Virus record (IMG/VR): IMGVR_UViG_3300028920_000034 | Location: 62,001 to 126,000 of that record | Source: a virus | Length of the DNA: 64,000 nucleotides | Reading direction: 5' to 3' (one strand) | Shown: in pieces, positions 41,647-50,032 of the stretch | Position numbering within the stretch: the stretch's first letter is position 1 | How the letters are laid out: every line of letters begins with the position of its first letter | Made by a program: the position numbers and the translations under genes | The notes under the pieces: generated by a model | What the model saw: only the letters and a program-made list of their open reading frames with translations | Told to the model about the DNA's origin: nothing | The model's database searches: none

Positions 41647-41910
41647 CTACTTGCGGCGCTGGGCATCGAAGGCCGCACGGGTGGCCTCCACCATCGCCCT
41701 GGTGGCACCGTTGATGTGCTCCCACACGCCGTCCAGCGTGGCCTCGGAGAGCTGGCCTCGCTCGAGCTGGGTTGCGAGCTGGGTGGCCTGGGCCCCAAGG
41801 GCGCGGAGGGCCGAGACGGCACTCTCGCGGTCCTCGCCGGCCGCCGGCCGGACAGTGGGCACGTCCGCCCGCATCCGAACCTCCTCTTTCAACTGTGCCG
41901 CGTAGCTCAT
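41647..41910 (-). CDS. Small helical protein
   Basis: 87 residues, helical and Ala/Arg-rich (ESAVSALRALGAQATQLATQLERGQ, HINGATRAMVEATRAAFDAQRR). GAGG precedes the ATG. It is the only gene between the sigma-70-like promoter at 41970 and repeat D. No family is recognised. Confidence 0.5.
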   Translation of the reverse strand: MSYAAQLKEEVRMRADVPTVRPAAGEDRESAVSALRALGAQATQLATQLERGQLSEATLDGVWEHINGATRAMVEATRAAFDAQRRK

Positions 41911-41969
41911 GGTACACCTCGTCGGGCCGCTTTCGCTTGCTTGCCCTTAACTACCCTTATCGTGCCCGA

Positions 41970-41997
41970 AATATGGAGGGGATACAAGCCCTGTCAA
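41970..41997 (-). promoter_or_regulatory. Possible sigma-70 promoter inside an inverted repeat
   Basis: TTGACA (41997-41992), 16 bases, then CATATT (41975-41970). The -35 box is the centre of the perfect inverted repeat AAGCCC-TTGACA-GGGCTT (41986-42003), which could also be a terminator stem for the gene ending at 42014. The weak -10 makes the call moderate. Confidence 0.4.
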
Positions 41998-42013
41998 GGG
42001 CTTAGACGAAAAG

Positions 42014-44245
42014 CTACCTGGTGATGTACTGCGCGTTCACGGTCGCGCGCTGCGTCACCTTGGCCGGATCGCCATCCTTGGAGTGGTTCCAGTTTCCGAT
42101 CTGGAGGTACACGCGCGCCTGGTGACCCACCTTGTGGGTGGGGAGCTTGGGCTGCCGTTTCTCGTAGATGATGCTCTGCATCCCGAGCATCTTCCTGGGC
42201 CCCTCGTCCACGGACCAGCCGTGCGAACTCGCCCAGCCCTGGATGGCTCGCTTGAGCTCCCAGAGCTCCTTGCTCGAAAGCGGCTTCTTGCGCGTGCTCA
42301 GGGCGCTACTCATCTGGGTGTACTGATGTGGTGAGCCCTGATACTCCACCTTGCTGGTGAACTTCGGGCGCTTGATCCCAAGGGGCCGGAGCAATGGCCA
42401 CAGGGCCGCCAGGTCCTTGGGCACGGTGTCACCCTTGATCAGCTTGGGGCGCGCCGCCTCGTCCAGGTCCTCGAGCCCAGCGTCCTGGCGGAGCTCACCC
42501 AGGAGCCCACCGAGGTTGTCCTCGTCCTCCACGGACACGACGTTGCGGTTGCCGCCGGTGGCGATCTCCTCCTTGAACAGATCGGTGAGGGGGCGCCAAT
42601 CGTACTTCCGGTCCCCCTTCCACACCTTCCGCATGTCCACCATGGTCTCGTCCAGCATCTTGGGCTTGACGTTGGCGTTCTTGTGCTCGGTGTAGGTGGA
42701 CACGCTGAATTCGGTCATCCTGGGCGGAATTCGCACGATCATGGTGTGCTTCCCCAGCTTGGACTTCGTGACCCACCGCCCGGACACGGTGCCACCGGTG
42801 CCCTTGTCCCCGGTGAACCCCTTGACGCTGCCACCGATGGCCTTGCGGACCGCCTGGTCCAGCATCTTGATGATCATCATCTTGGCCTGGTGAAGCTGCT
42901 CGGGGCTGGCTGCCTCCCCGAGCTCCTGGTCCTCGAGCTCCATCCGCCCGCGCCCGCGCCCGGTCCCGTGCGGACCCTTGCCGTCCTGGACGCCGCTGCC
43001 CCGAGGTTTTCGACCACACTTGCCCTTGGCCTCCTCGAGCTCACCGAGGAGCTCACCGAGGGAGTCCTGACCCTCGTTCGCGGCGAACGGGCTACGCTTG
43101 TTGCCCGTGCCCAGCACGTACCAGCTCCCGGTGTTCGGGTCCTCGAAGTAACCCTTTTCCCCGCTCAGACCGTGGCCACCGTGGAACACGAGTCCCTGGC
43201 GCTCGGCCCACTTTTTCAGGTAGCCCTCGGAGCCGCGCTTCACCAGCACATAGCCTTGCGAGCTTCCCCGGTCAGGCGCCTTGTAGAGGCCCGCGTGCTT
43301 TTTCATGATGCCCTCGTCCAGCTCCCGCCCCTCGGGGAACAGCCCGGGCTGGCTGCCGGAGGGCATCTTGCTCGCCTTGCGGCGCCGCTTGTCGCGCATC
43401 TTCACGCGCTGCGAGGGCTCGTAGTAGTCCTTGCTGGTGAAGTAGCGATTGAAGATCTCATCCGCCATCATCCGGCCGGAAATCCGCAGCATGATCCCGT
43501 AGAACACCAGAGCCGCGTTGTCCGGGACAGCCCGAAGGTAGCTGCCCATCTTCGGGTGAACCTTGCTGGCGTTCCGAAGGAACATCTGAAATGCCTTGCG
43601 GGGAGCCCTGGCGATCACGTCCTGGGCATCGGGGATGTTGTCCGCGCCGAAAATGGCCGGGAGCTCCTCACGCGGCGCCGCTTCGATGGCGTCTCGAGTC
43701 TTCTTGAATAGGAGCATCTCAGGCCCGTGGCCGCCCTCGTCCTTCATCATTTTCAGCAATGGCGCGTCCACCTTGAACGAGCCAAGGCGACTGCGTTTCC
43801 CGCCGCTGCCCGTGGCCGCCCGCTTCTGGCGCTCGTTCAGGAGCCCAGCGTGGAACAGGATGTTGTCCGACTCCTCGAGCACCACCCCCATGAGGGCGCC
43901 CATCCGTTGCTCGTCCGTGCTCTCCCAGAGGTGCTTTCCCCACTTGCGCTGAATGTCCATTGCCACCTTTCGGGGCGTGAGCCCCTTGGAGCGCCACTTG
44001 AATCCGTGGTGTCCCTCTTCCGTTTCGCTATCGACCCAGGACTCCACGCTCAGGGCCCCTCCGCTGCGAATCGGCATGATGTAGATCACGCCGAAGGGCA
44101 CGTTCACCCCGATGGTGTCCGAGCCTTTGGTCCGGGAGTAGCTGGGGTTGGCGCCCACGGTTCCGTTGAGAATTCCGGCCACCTCGCCCCACCACTTCAT
44201 GAACCCCGTCTTGTCTTCGCGAGCAATCTTGTCCAGCGTTTTCAT
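42014..44245 (-). CDS. Multi-domain internal head protein candidate with three or more predicted protease sites
   Basis: 743 residues. Two linker helices of the LGELLGELxE type stand at about 396-405 and 579-590. L-E-E|A (403-406), L-G-E|A (442-445) and L-D-E|A (594-597) are candidate prohead protease sites, with L-D-E|G near 309-312 also possible. The protein would thus be cut into several pieces: an N-terminal alpha/beta part, a glycine/basic linker region, a beta-rich middle part and a C-terminal domain of about 147 residues. I recognise no enzymatic motif in any piece. It directly follows the zinc-ribbon gene. Confidence 0.62.
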   Translation of the reverse strand: MKTLDKIAREDKTGFMKWWGEVAGILNGTVGANPSYSRTKGSDTIGVNVPFGVIYIMPIRSGGALSVESWVDSETEEGHHGFKWRSKGLTPRKVAMDIQRKWGKHLWESTDEQRMGALMGVVLEESDNILFHAGLLNERQKRAATGSGGKRSRLGSFKVDAPLLKMMKDEGGHGPEMLLFKKTRDAIEAAPREELPAIFGADNIPDAQDVIARAPRKAFQMFLRNASKVHPKMGSYLRAVPDNAALVFYGIMLRISGRMMADEIFNRYFTSKDYYEPSQRVKMRDKRRRKASKMPSGSQPGLFPEGRELDEGIMKKHAGLYKAPDRGSSQGYVLVKRGSEGYLKKWAERQGLVFHGGHGLSGEKGYFEDPNTGSWYVLGTGNKRSPFAANEGQDSLGELLGELEEAKGKCGRKPRGSGVQDGKGPHGTGRGRGRMELEDQELGEAASPEQLHQAKMMIIKMLDQAVRKAIGGSVKGFTGDKGTGGTVSGRWVTKSKLGKHTMIVRIPPRMTEFSVSTYTEHKNANVKPKMLDETMVDMRKVWKGDRKYDWRPLTDLFKEEIATGGNRNVVSVEDEDNLGGLLGELRQDAGLEDLDEAARPKLIKGDTVPKDLAALWPLLRPLGIKRPKFTSKVEYQGSPHQYTQMSSALSTRKKPLSSKELWELKRAIQGWASSHGWSVDEGPRKMLGMQSIIYEKRQPKLPTHKVGHQARVYLQIGNWNHSKDGDPAKVTQRATVNAQYITR

Positions 44246-44249
44246 CCTG

Positions 44250-45149
44250 TCACCTCTTGCGCGTCGTCACGGACAGCTTGGCCACGCCGAACTGGACGTT
44301 GGGCACCTGGGCCGTGATGGTGAAGTAGCCCGGCACGGTCACCAGGAGGGTGTCCTCCTCGTCCGCCAGGGCCGGCTGTTCGATGTACTTGCCGCCCAGT
44401 TTCGGGGCGAGCTTGCGGAGGGCGCTCCGGAGGTTCGCCCACTGGTCTCCCTTGGCCTCGCGATAGACCGGTTTGTACCAGGCCCGCTTCACCCAGTGGG
44501 GAGCCTTCGTGTTGCGGCGCCAGCCTTTGTCCTTGAGCCACTGGTCCAAGATCGGCATGAGCTCCCACGGGTCACGCCGCTGGGCATTGGCCTCGAGGAT
44601 CAGATTACCGAGCTCGCGGACTGCCTGGAGGATGTGCTCCACCTGGGCGAACCGGGTATGCCTGGCCAGAAAACACTTCTCGCACTGGTAGTCCGTCTTG
44701 CGCTTCACGCCGCCGCACGTGGGGCACCTGGTCCGCTTCTTGACTTTGCGCTCCCCGCTGCCCAGGTCCACAGGGATGCTTTGCTGGTGGAGCTTGGCGC
44801 ACCGTGGACACCACTTCGTGCCCTTGCCGGCCGTCTTGGCCAGCTTTCGCTTGCAGTCGATACAGCGCCCCAGGAGCTCACCCGTGTGGGCCTCCTTGCG
44901 CGTGGGGGGCAACCTGAAGTCGGCCAGCTTCTGGCGACGTGTCGCCGGCTCTGGCGGGGGCTCGAGGGGCTCCGGGTCCGCCTGAGCCGGCGCCTGGCGA
45001 GGTGGCCTCCGGGGGTTGGGCACACGTCGCACGCGCGTGCGGGCTCTCGTGGCCCGCTTGCGCTCGGCCGCCCCGGAGAAGTCCAGGCCGATCTGGCTCA
45101 CCTGGGCCCTGAGCTCCATCAGGAGCTCCTGGATCGCCTCAAGGTTCAT
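44250..45149 (-). CDS. Double zinc-ribbon protein with N-terminal targeting-like helix
   Basis: 299 residues. The N-terminus EAIQELLMELRAQVSQIGLD resembles the shared helix. An Arg/Pro linker (30-75) precedes two zinc sites: GRCIDCKRKL with KWCPRCAKL, and RCPTCGGVKRK with YQCEKCFLA. A helical part and a beta-rich end follow. Nucleic-acid binding is likely. If packaged, it could act on host DNA or RNA after injection; this is inference. Confidence 0.55.
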   Translation of the reverse strand: MNLEAIQELLMELRAQVSQIGLDFSGAAERKRATRARTRVRRVPNPRRPPRQAPAQADPEPLEPPPEPATRRQKLADFRLPPTRKEAHTGELLGRCIDCKRKLAKTAGKGTKWCPRCAKLHQQSIPVDLGSGERKVKKRTRCPTCGGVKRKTDYQCEKCFLARHTRFAQVEHILQAVRELGNLILEANAQRRDPWELMPILDQWLKDKGWRRNTKAPHWVKRAWYKPVYREAKGDQWANLRSALRKLAPKLGGKYIEQPALADEEDTLLVTVPGYFTITAQVPNVQFGVAKLSVTTRKR

Positions 45150-45151
45150 CC

Positions 45152-45811
45152 CTACCACCCCGGCGCCGGGCGCGCCTCGCGCGGCTTGAGCTTCACCTGG
45201 CCGTGAAGGAGCTGCATCCCGTATTCGGTCCAGAACTCCTTGGGGTTGTAGAACGAATCGATCTCCTGCCCCTGCTTCGCCAGGAGCACGAAGGGGAGGC
45301 GCTGGCTCTGGACTGCCTCGCTTCTGCGCCCGAGGCTCCACCCGTTGGGCAGGAGCACCGTGGTCTGCGGGTACATCTTGAGGGTGGCCAGCGTCTTGCG
45401 GAACACCTCCTGGGCGTCCAGCCCCTCGAGCTCATCCCAGCGCCCCGCCGTGGGGCCCTGGTAGAAGTAGCTGTAGGACTTCCCAGCGCGGCGGATCTTG
45501 ACCACCGATCTCTGATCGGCAAGGCGAGGGCGCGCCTCCATCAGCCCGGACTCCTCGCGGAGCTGCCCGAGGAGCTCACCGAGAGCGTCCCCCTCGAGCA
45601 TTTCGATGTTGCCCATCTTGCGGGGGCTGCCCTTCGGCTCTCCGCTCTCCAGGTCCAGCTCGAGGTAGTAGAGGTTGCCACCCTTGCCGGGCTTCTTGAG
45701 GCTCACCACGTAGGACTTGGCATCCGCTCCCGCGGTCACCACCTCCCACTCCTGGCCGTCCACTTCGATGGTCTCGTAGGGAACGGGGAGCATGTACTGG
45801 GTTGGGGCCAT
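45152..45811 (-). CDS. Two-domain protein with central targeting helix and L-M-E|A site
   Basis: 219 residues. A beta-rich domain (1-70) includes VVTAGADAKSYVVSLKK. The helix GDALGELLGQLREESGL (74-90) and L-M-E|A (90-93) lead to a second domain (97-219) with strands and a helix (DAQEVFRKTLATLKMYPQ). The organisation equals that of the three genes upstream at 46457, 47379 and 48084. I recognise neither domain. Confidence 0.58.
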   Translation of the reverse strand: MAPTQYMLPVPYETIEVDGQEWEVVTAGADAKSYVVSLKKPGKGGNLYYLELDLESGEPKGSPRKMGNIEMLEGDALGELLGQLREESGLMEARPRLADQRSVVKIRRAGKSYSYFYQGPTAGRWDELEGLDAQEVFRKTLATLKMYPQTTVLLPNGWSLGRRSEAVQSQRLPFVLLAKQGQEIDSFYNPKEFWTEYGMQLLHGQVKLKPREARPAPGW

Positions 45812-45820
45812 GGGGTCCTC

Positions 45821-46444
45821 CTACCGCTTCTCGCGGGTGGCGCTGAGTACCTTGAACGCCTTGTCCTTGCGGAGGCGTTTCAGCTCCAGGCCGGTGACGC
45901 TGGTGATCTCGTAGACGGTGCCGTGCTTCGGGTCCTCGCGGGAGCCCACGTTGCCGTACTCCTCCGCGCGATACCAGGGGTCCGTCTCCCTGGTCATCTT
46001 GCCGGTGGGCGGATTCACCGCCTTCACCTCCACACGCCACCGCACGTAGTCCTCCTCTTTCTCCTGGGGCTGCTTCTTGCCGGCGAGGAGGGCCTTGAGC
46101 TTGCGAGCGCGCTCGGGGTGGTACTTCTGATAGCCGGACTTGAGCCAGGTCTCGGTGCCCTGGCGGATCAGGTCATCCGCGATAGGGCGCTGAATGCGCT
46201 GCTCCTTGCCCATCGAATAGAGCTGTTTGTAGGTCACCGCATCGTCCGTCACCCGGGTCACGAAGATGCCACTGGGCGAGCTCGAGGCGCCCATGAAATA
46301 CACCTGGTTCGGGAAGATGGTCATCCCGCCGAGCTTGCGGAGACCGCCGGACCCGATGGCGTACATGGTCTCGTCCAGGGGCTCGTCCGAGCCGCCGCGG
46401 ATCTGCTCGAGTAGCCGGGCCAGCTTCTGGGTTCTGATGCTCAT
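45821..46444 (-). CDS. Internal head protein candidate with N-terminal targeting helix
   Basis: 207 residues. IRTQKLARLLEQIRGGSDEP then L-D-E|T (23-26) form the shared signal. The remainder is alpha/beta with Lys/Arg-rich parts (ARKLKALLAGKKQPQEKEED) and a final TGLELKRLRKDKAFKVLS. No family is recognised. The 25-residue leader would be removed by the prohead protease if the reading is right. Confidence 0.58.
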   Translation of the reverse strand: MSIRTQKLARLLEQIRGGSDEPLDETMYAIGSGGLRKLGGMTIFPNQVYFMGASSSPSGIFVTRVTDDAVTYKQLYSMGKEQRIQRPIADDLIRQGTETWLKSGYQKYHPERARKLKALLAGKKQPQEKEEDYVRWRVEVKAVNPPTGKMTRETDPWYRAEEYGNVGSREDPKHGTVYEITSVTGLELKRLRKDKAFKVLSATREKR

Positions 46445-46456
46445 CGTGTTCTCCTG

Positions 46457-47368
46457 CTACTTGACCGCCAGGTCACCCTTGGCGATGTGAATGGTGGCCA
46501 CCTTGGTGAGCCCCATGAACTTCAGTGCGCGCTTGGCCCCGGAGGCGTCCGGGGCCGTCATCACCAGGTGGAAGTCCGCCTGGCGGGGCTCCTGCATCCC
46601 GGGGAGCTGCACCTGCTTCAGGCGCACCGCCTGGCCGATGGCCTCGAGGGCCGGCCGCCGCATCTCTGCCCCCTCGTCCAACAGGAGCACCCCCTGGTTG
46701 GCCATGGTGAGCTCGCCTTCCACGTAGCGGCCGTTCCGCACCGTCCCGATCAGGCCCTTCATGCTCACCGTGTAGTGCGGGGCGCGAAGGGGCCCCTTCA
46801 CCATCTCCGCGATGCGCCTGGCGATCATGATCCTCCCGGACCCTGGCTGGCCGGTCAGGATGATCGGAATGTCCTGCATGATGGCCTTCAAGATCTGGTC
46901 CACCACCTTTTTCCGGACCGTCAGGTCCCGGAACTGGGTCATCCCGGGCCGGCTCGCGCGGGCCTCGGTGAGCGGCTCCGGTTCGCTGGCTCGCGGCGCG
47001 CGGATGGTCTCCAGGAGGGTGCCCAGCTTGGCCGCCCTGGTCTCCTCCACCGGGCCCAGCTCGCTCAGGTACAGATACCCTGTACCGTCACCGGACTCGA
47101 CCACGCACGCGGCTCCGCCGTCCGGGAGCTCGAAGCATGTCCGGCCGCTTTTGCTCACGGACTCCTCGAGCCCGAGCAATCCAAGGGCATGGGCAAAGCC
47201 TTTGCAGTCCTTGCTCTCGGTGAACGCGATCCACGCCGCTCCCGCCGGGGGGTCCGGCACTCCCAACGCATGGTCCCCATGCTTCGTGTAGGCCACGCTG
47301 TAGCCGCTGCGTTGCATCCGCCGGCTGATGGCCAGCATGGTCTTTCTGTACGGATGGCTGCGTCTCAT
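46457..47368 (-). CDS. ComM / Mg-chelatase-like AAA+ ATPase with removable N-terminal domain
   Basis: 303 residues; ATG at 47368 follows AAAGGAAG. The N-domain (1-115) resembles that of the gene at 48084. A linker helix KLGTLLETIRAPR and L-T-E|A (133-136) precede the ATPase. This has Walker A TGQPGSGR (172-179), then PLRAPHYTVSMKGLIG and GELTMANQGVLLLDE (Walker B, 218-232) and MRRPALEAIGQAV. These match ComM/YifB and ChlI, in which RxPHHxxSxxxLxG and GExSLAHxGVLFLDE are conserved. The C-terminus is short, so lid and sensor parts may be missing. ComM drives branch migration of DNA. Confidence 0.7.
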   Translation of the reverse strand: MRRSHPYRKTMLAISRRMQRSGYSVAYTKHGDHALGVPDPPAGAAWIAFTESKDCKGFAHALGLLGLEESVSKSGRTCFELPDGGAACVVESGDGTGYLYLSELGPVEETRAAKLGTLLETIRAPRASEPEPLTEARASRPGMTQFRDLTVRKKVVDQILKAIMQDIPIILTGQPGSGRIMIARRIAEMVKGPLRAPHYTVSMKGLIGTVRNGRYVEGELTMANQGVLLLDEGAEMRRPALEAIGQAVRLKQVQLPGMQEPRQADFHLVMTAPDASGAKRALKFMGLTKVATIHIAKGDLAVK

Positions 47369-47378
47369 GTGTCTTCCT

Positions 47379-48074
47379 TTACGCCGGCTTGTACTTGATC
47401 TCCACGGTGTCTCCCAGAATGCCTCGGAAGCCACTCCGGCTCGGGTCTCCGCGCCAATACTCGCGCCCCTTCAGGTAGCCCCATGTCGGATAGGGCTTCC
47501 TTCCTCGCGTGTTGTAGAGCTCGAAATGCTGATCTGCCTTTGATTTCGCCGGAAGGGGAACCTGTGCCCCCTTGAGCACACGTTCTTTTCGGACCACCTT
47601 GCGCTTGCGCTTGTCATACACCTCGTAATACTCGCGCACCGTCACCTTTGCGAGGGCCCACTTGCCAGGATCGGCTGGAACTGGCGACGGCTTGGCCGCT
47701 GGTTTACGTTTCACTCGGGGCGGGGGCGCCCACGCGGGGAGATCTCCGCCAGGCCCATCGAAACCCATGGCCCACTTGGGCACCTCGTCCTCGCCCAGTG
47801 CCTCTTCGCGGAGCTCACCGAGGAGCTCGCCCAGGGAGTCATGGTCCTCCTTGATCCCCTTGAGCACCCATGCCATGGCGTCTTCCTTGGTTTTGAAGCC
47901 GCTGGCCTTCACGTCACGGTTGCGGTAGTTGCGGACCAGCACGTCGCCGCGGGCCGCGCCCCACCCGGCTGCCATCGTTTTCCAGACGGAACCGAGAACC
48001 TTGTTCCCGCGCATGACTTCGTAGCTGTTGCCCTCATCGTTGTACTTTGGTGGAACCAATCTCGCCTTGGCCAT
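47379..48074 (-). CDS. Two-domain protein with central targeting helix and L-G-E site
   Basis: 231 residues. The N-domain (1-75) has YEVMRGNKVLGSVWKTM and KTKEDAMAWVLKGI, an alpha/beta fold. DSLGELLGELREEALGE|D (79-96) forms the linker helix with a cleavage-like site. The C-domain (100-231) is basic with WALAKVTVREYYEVYDKRKR and ends in strands. I recognise neither half. It is the second of four neighbouring genes with this organisation. Confidence 0.57.
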   Translation of the reverse strand: MAKARLVPPKYNDEGNSYEVMRGNKVLGSVWKTMAAGWGAARGDVLVRNYRNRDVKASGFKTKEDAMAWVLKGIKEDHDSLGELLGELREEALGEDEVPKWAMGFDGPGGDLPAWAPPPRVKRKPAAKPSPVPADPGKWALAKVTVREYYEVYDKRKRKVVRKERVLKGAQVPLPAKSKADQHFELYNTRGRKPYPTWGYLKGREYWRGDPSRSGFRGILGDTVEIKYKPA

Positions 48075-48083
48075 GATGCTCTC

Positions 48084-49448
48084 CTACTTCGTGAGTCCGC
48101 TGATGGTGAGCCATTTCGCCTCGCCGTCCTTGCCGGCGTAGAAGCCCACCAGAGTCACTCGGCCGCTCCCGGTGGACTTGTACTCCTCGTTCACGGCGAG
48201 GCGCCACCCGAGGTACTTCGATCCGGATGGTGCGTACTTCTGCACCATGGCCTTGGCATGGCGTCCAATCTGCACCGGGTCGATAAGCGGAAGCCCTTGC
48301 ATGTTGCTCGGAATCTTCGCCTCACCCAGGAACTCGCCTTCCAGCTCAGTGGCCTCGTACTGCATGGCCCGCTTCACCTGGAGAGGCTTCACCCACGCCG
48401 GGTGGCCGTCCAGGTCCCCGTAGGGGTTGAAACAGACCAGGTAGTGGCCTCTGTCCATGCTCCCCCGGATCAGCTTGAGGAGCGCCGCGGAGCCACCGGG
48501 GGCGATCAGCCGAACCAGGTCGCGCGGAAGGGGCCCCTGGGCGTCACCCTTGGTGGGGTACACGCGCACCACCTTGAACTGTTGGCCGTCCGCCTCGAAG
48601 GGCTGCCCGGGGCGCGGAAGGGGCGCCCGCTCCTCGAGGTACTCTCCTCCCAGCTCAAAGTCCTCCCTCACATTGGACTTGGGCTTCTTTCCGTCCTTGA
48701 GGGCCTGAACGATCTGGCGCGCAATCACCCTGGCACTGTTCCAGTGCGGATCCTTCACACCGTACAGCTTGGCCAGGTACTGCATTTCAGGCACCGTCAG
48801 GTTGGCCGCCTCCATCTTGCGCTGGAGGATGACAGCGAACGCATCGAAGCCGTACTGGTCACCCGGATACTCGCCGTCCAGGTGCCCCTTGCCCATCCGC
48901 TTGTGATAGGCGTAGAACTCCTTGGCCATCTTGTGCAGGTCCGCACCCGTGGCCTCCTCGAGACTGTCCTCGCTGCGAAGCTCACCGAGAAGTCTCTTGA
49001 GCTTCCCAGCCATCGCATCGCCCTCCAGTTGGCTGGGCGCGATCTCGCTCAGGAACACGTACCCGGTAAACGTGGCCATCGGCTTGAACGCTCCACGGAA
49101 CGGATCCAACACCACGTAGGCGTAGACACCCTTGCCAGGGCCGATGAACTCTTCGCGCTCCACGCCGTTGATGTTCCCGCTTCCCTCGTGTCGCCACCCA
49201 CCGCCGCGCTGCATGGCCGTGGAAAGCAAGGAGCGGAACTCATCGTACTGAGCTGGACCACCGGGAATCGGATAGCCCATGCCGTCCTTTTCCCGGTTGG
49301 TGTACTCGAAGGTGAGCCACTTGGTACCCTCTGGCGGATTCGGAATGCGGAACTGGCGCACTCCGCCGGACCGCCCTTTCACCTTGAAGCCATGCTTCTT
49401 GAGCGAAGATCCGATGGCGGAGATCAGCTTTGGGTAATGCTTGCTCAT
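48084..49448 (-). CDS. Two-domain protein with central targeting helix and L-E-E|A site
   Basis: 454 residues. The N-domain (1-145) shares a pattern with the ComM-like protein: GFKVKGRSGGVRQFRIPNPP then GTKWLTFEY and FTGYVFLSEIAP. KLKRLLGELRSEDSLEE|A (149-166) is the linker. The C-domain starts with a helix (MAKEFYAYHKRMG), has NVREDFELGGEYLEERAPLP near 245, and holds a beta-rich end. No enzyme motif is visible. Confidence 0.58.
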   Translation of the reverse strand: MSKHYPKLISAIGSSLKKHGFKVKGRSGGVRQFRIPNPPEGTKWLTFEYTNREKDGMGYPIPGGPAQYDEFRSLLSTAMQRGGGWRHEGSGNINGVEREEFIGPGKGVYAYVVLDPFRGAFKPMATFTGYVFLSEIAPSQLEGDAMAGKLKRLLGELRSEDSLEEATGADLHKMAKEFYAYHKRMGKGHLDGEYPGDQYGFDAFAVILQRKMEAANLTVPEMQYLAKLYGVKDPHWNSARVIARQIVQALKDGKKPKSNVREDFELGGEYLEERAPLPRPGQPFEADGQQFKVVRVYPTKGDAQGPLPRDLVRLIAPGGSAALLKLIRGSMDRGHYLVCFNPYGDLDGHPAWVKPLQVKRAMQYEATELEGEFLGEAKIPSNMQGLPLIDPVQIGRHAKAMVQKYAPSGSKYLGWRLAVNEEYKSTGSGRVTLVGFYAGKDGEAKWLTISGLTK

Positions 49449-49457
49449 GGTGTTCTC

Positions 49458-50024
49458 CTACCGGTACTTGCCACCGCGGATTTGAAAGCTGTCCTTGGGC
49501 GCACGGCCGGTCTTCTTGTCGCCGTACATCTGAAGGGCGCCCGGGGTGTAGCCTTCGATCATCTCGCTGTCCGCAATGGTGACAAACGTGCCGATCTGCC
49601 CGGCAATATCCCCAGGGGTGCTGTCATCGGACATGGCTTGCTCGCCCGTCTTGTAGATGCTCCCGCCCTTCATGGTCTTCCCGGTGGCCCGATACTTGAG
49701 CACCGGCTCACGGTCCCACCACTGGAGCTCCACGGCCATGGTGTAGCTGCCACCGTATCGCCCGCTCGCGCGCACGCGGAGGATCTTCCCCTTCACCCCC
49801 CACTTGTACTTCGCCAGGGAGAGCTTCGCCGCGTTGGACAGCGGGCCTTTAAGCCGGCGCGCCGCTTCCTCGAGCACACCCACCATCATGGCGTCCCGGC
49901 GAGCTGCCAGAGAGCCAGCCGTGGCCTCGTCCAGGACGGCTTCGGTCTCGTCCACTAGATCCATCTCCACGTCGTGCCCCTCGCGGAGCATCCCCAGAAG
50001 ATTGAGTAGCTTGCTGGTGTCCAT
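49458..50024 (-). CDS. Internal head protein candidate with N-terminal targeting helix
   Basis: 188 residues; ATG at 50024. DTSKLLNLLGMLREGHDVEM then L-D-E|A (31-34) form the shared signal. The rest has a helix (AARRDAMMVGVLEEAARRLKG) and a beta sheet part (GKILRVRASGRYGGSYTMAVEL), ending in a basic segment. No family is recognised. Confidence 0.55.
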   Translation of the reverse strand: MDTSKLLNLLGMLREGHDVEMDLVDETEAVLDEATAGSLAARRDAMMVGVLEEAARRLKGPLSNAAKLSLAKYKWGVKGKILRVRASGRYGGSYTMAVELQWWDREPVLKYRATGKTMKGGSIYKTGEQAMSDDSTPGDIAGQIGTFVTIADSEMIEGYTPGALQMYGDKKTGRAPKDSFQIRGGKYR

Positions 50025-50032
50025 GGTACGCC

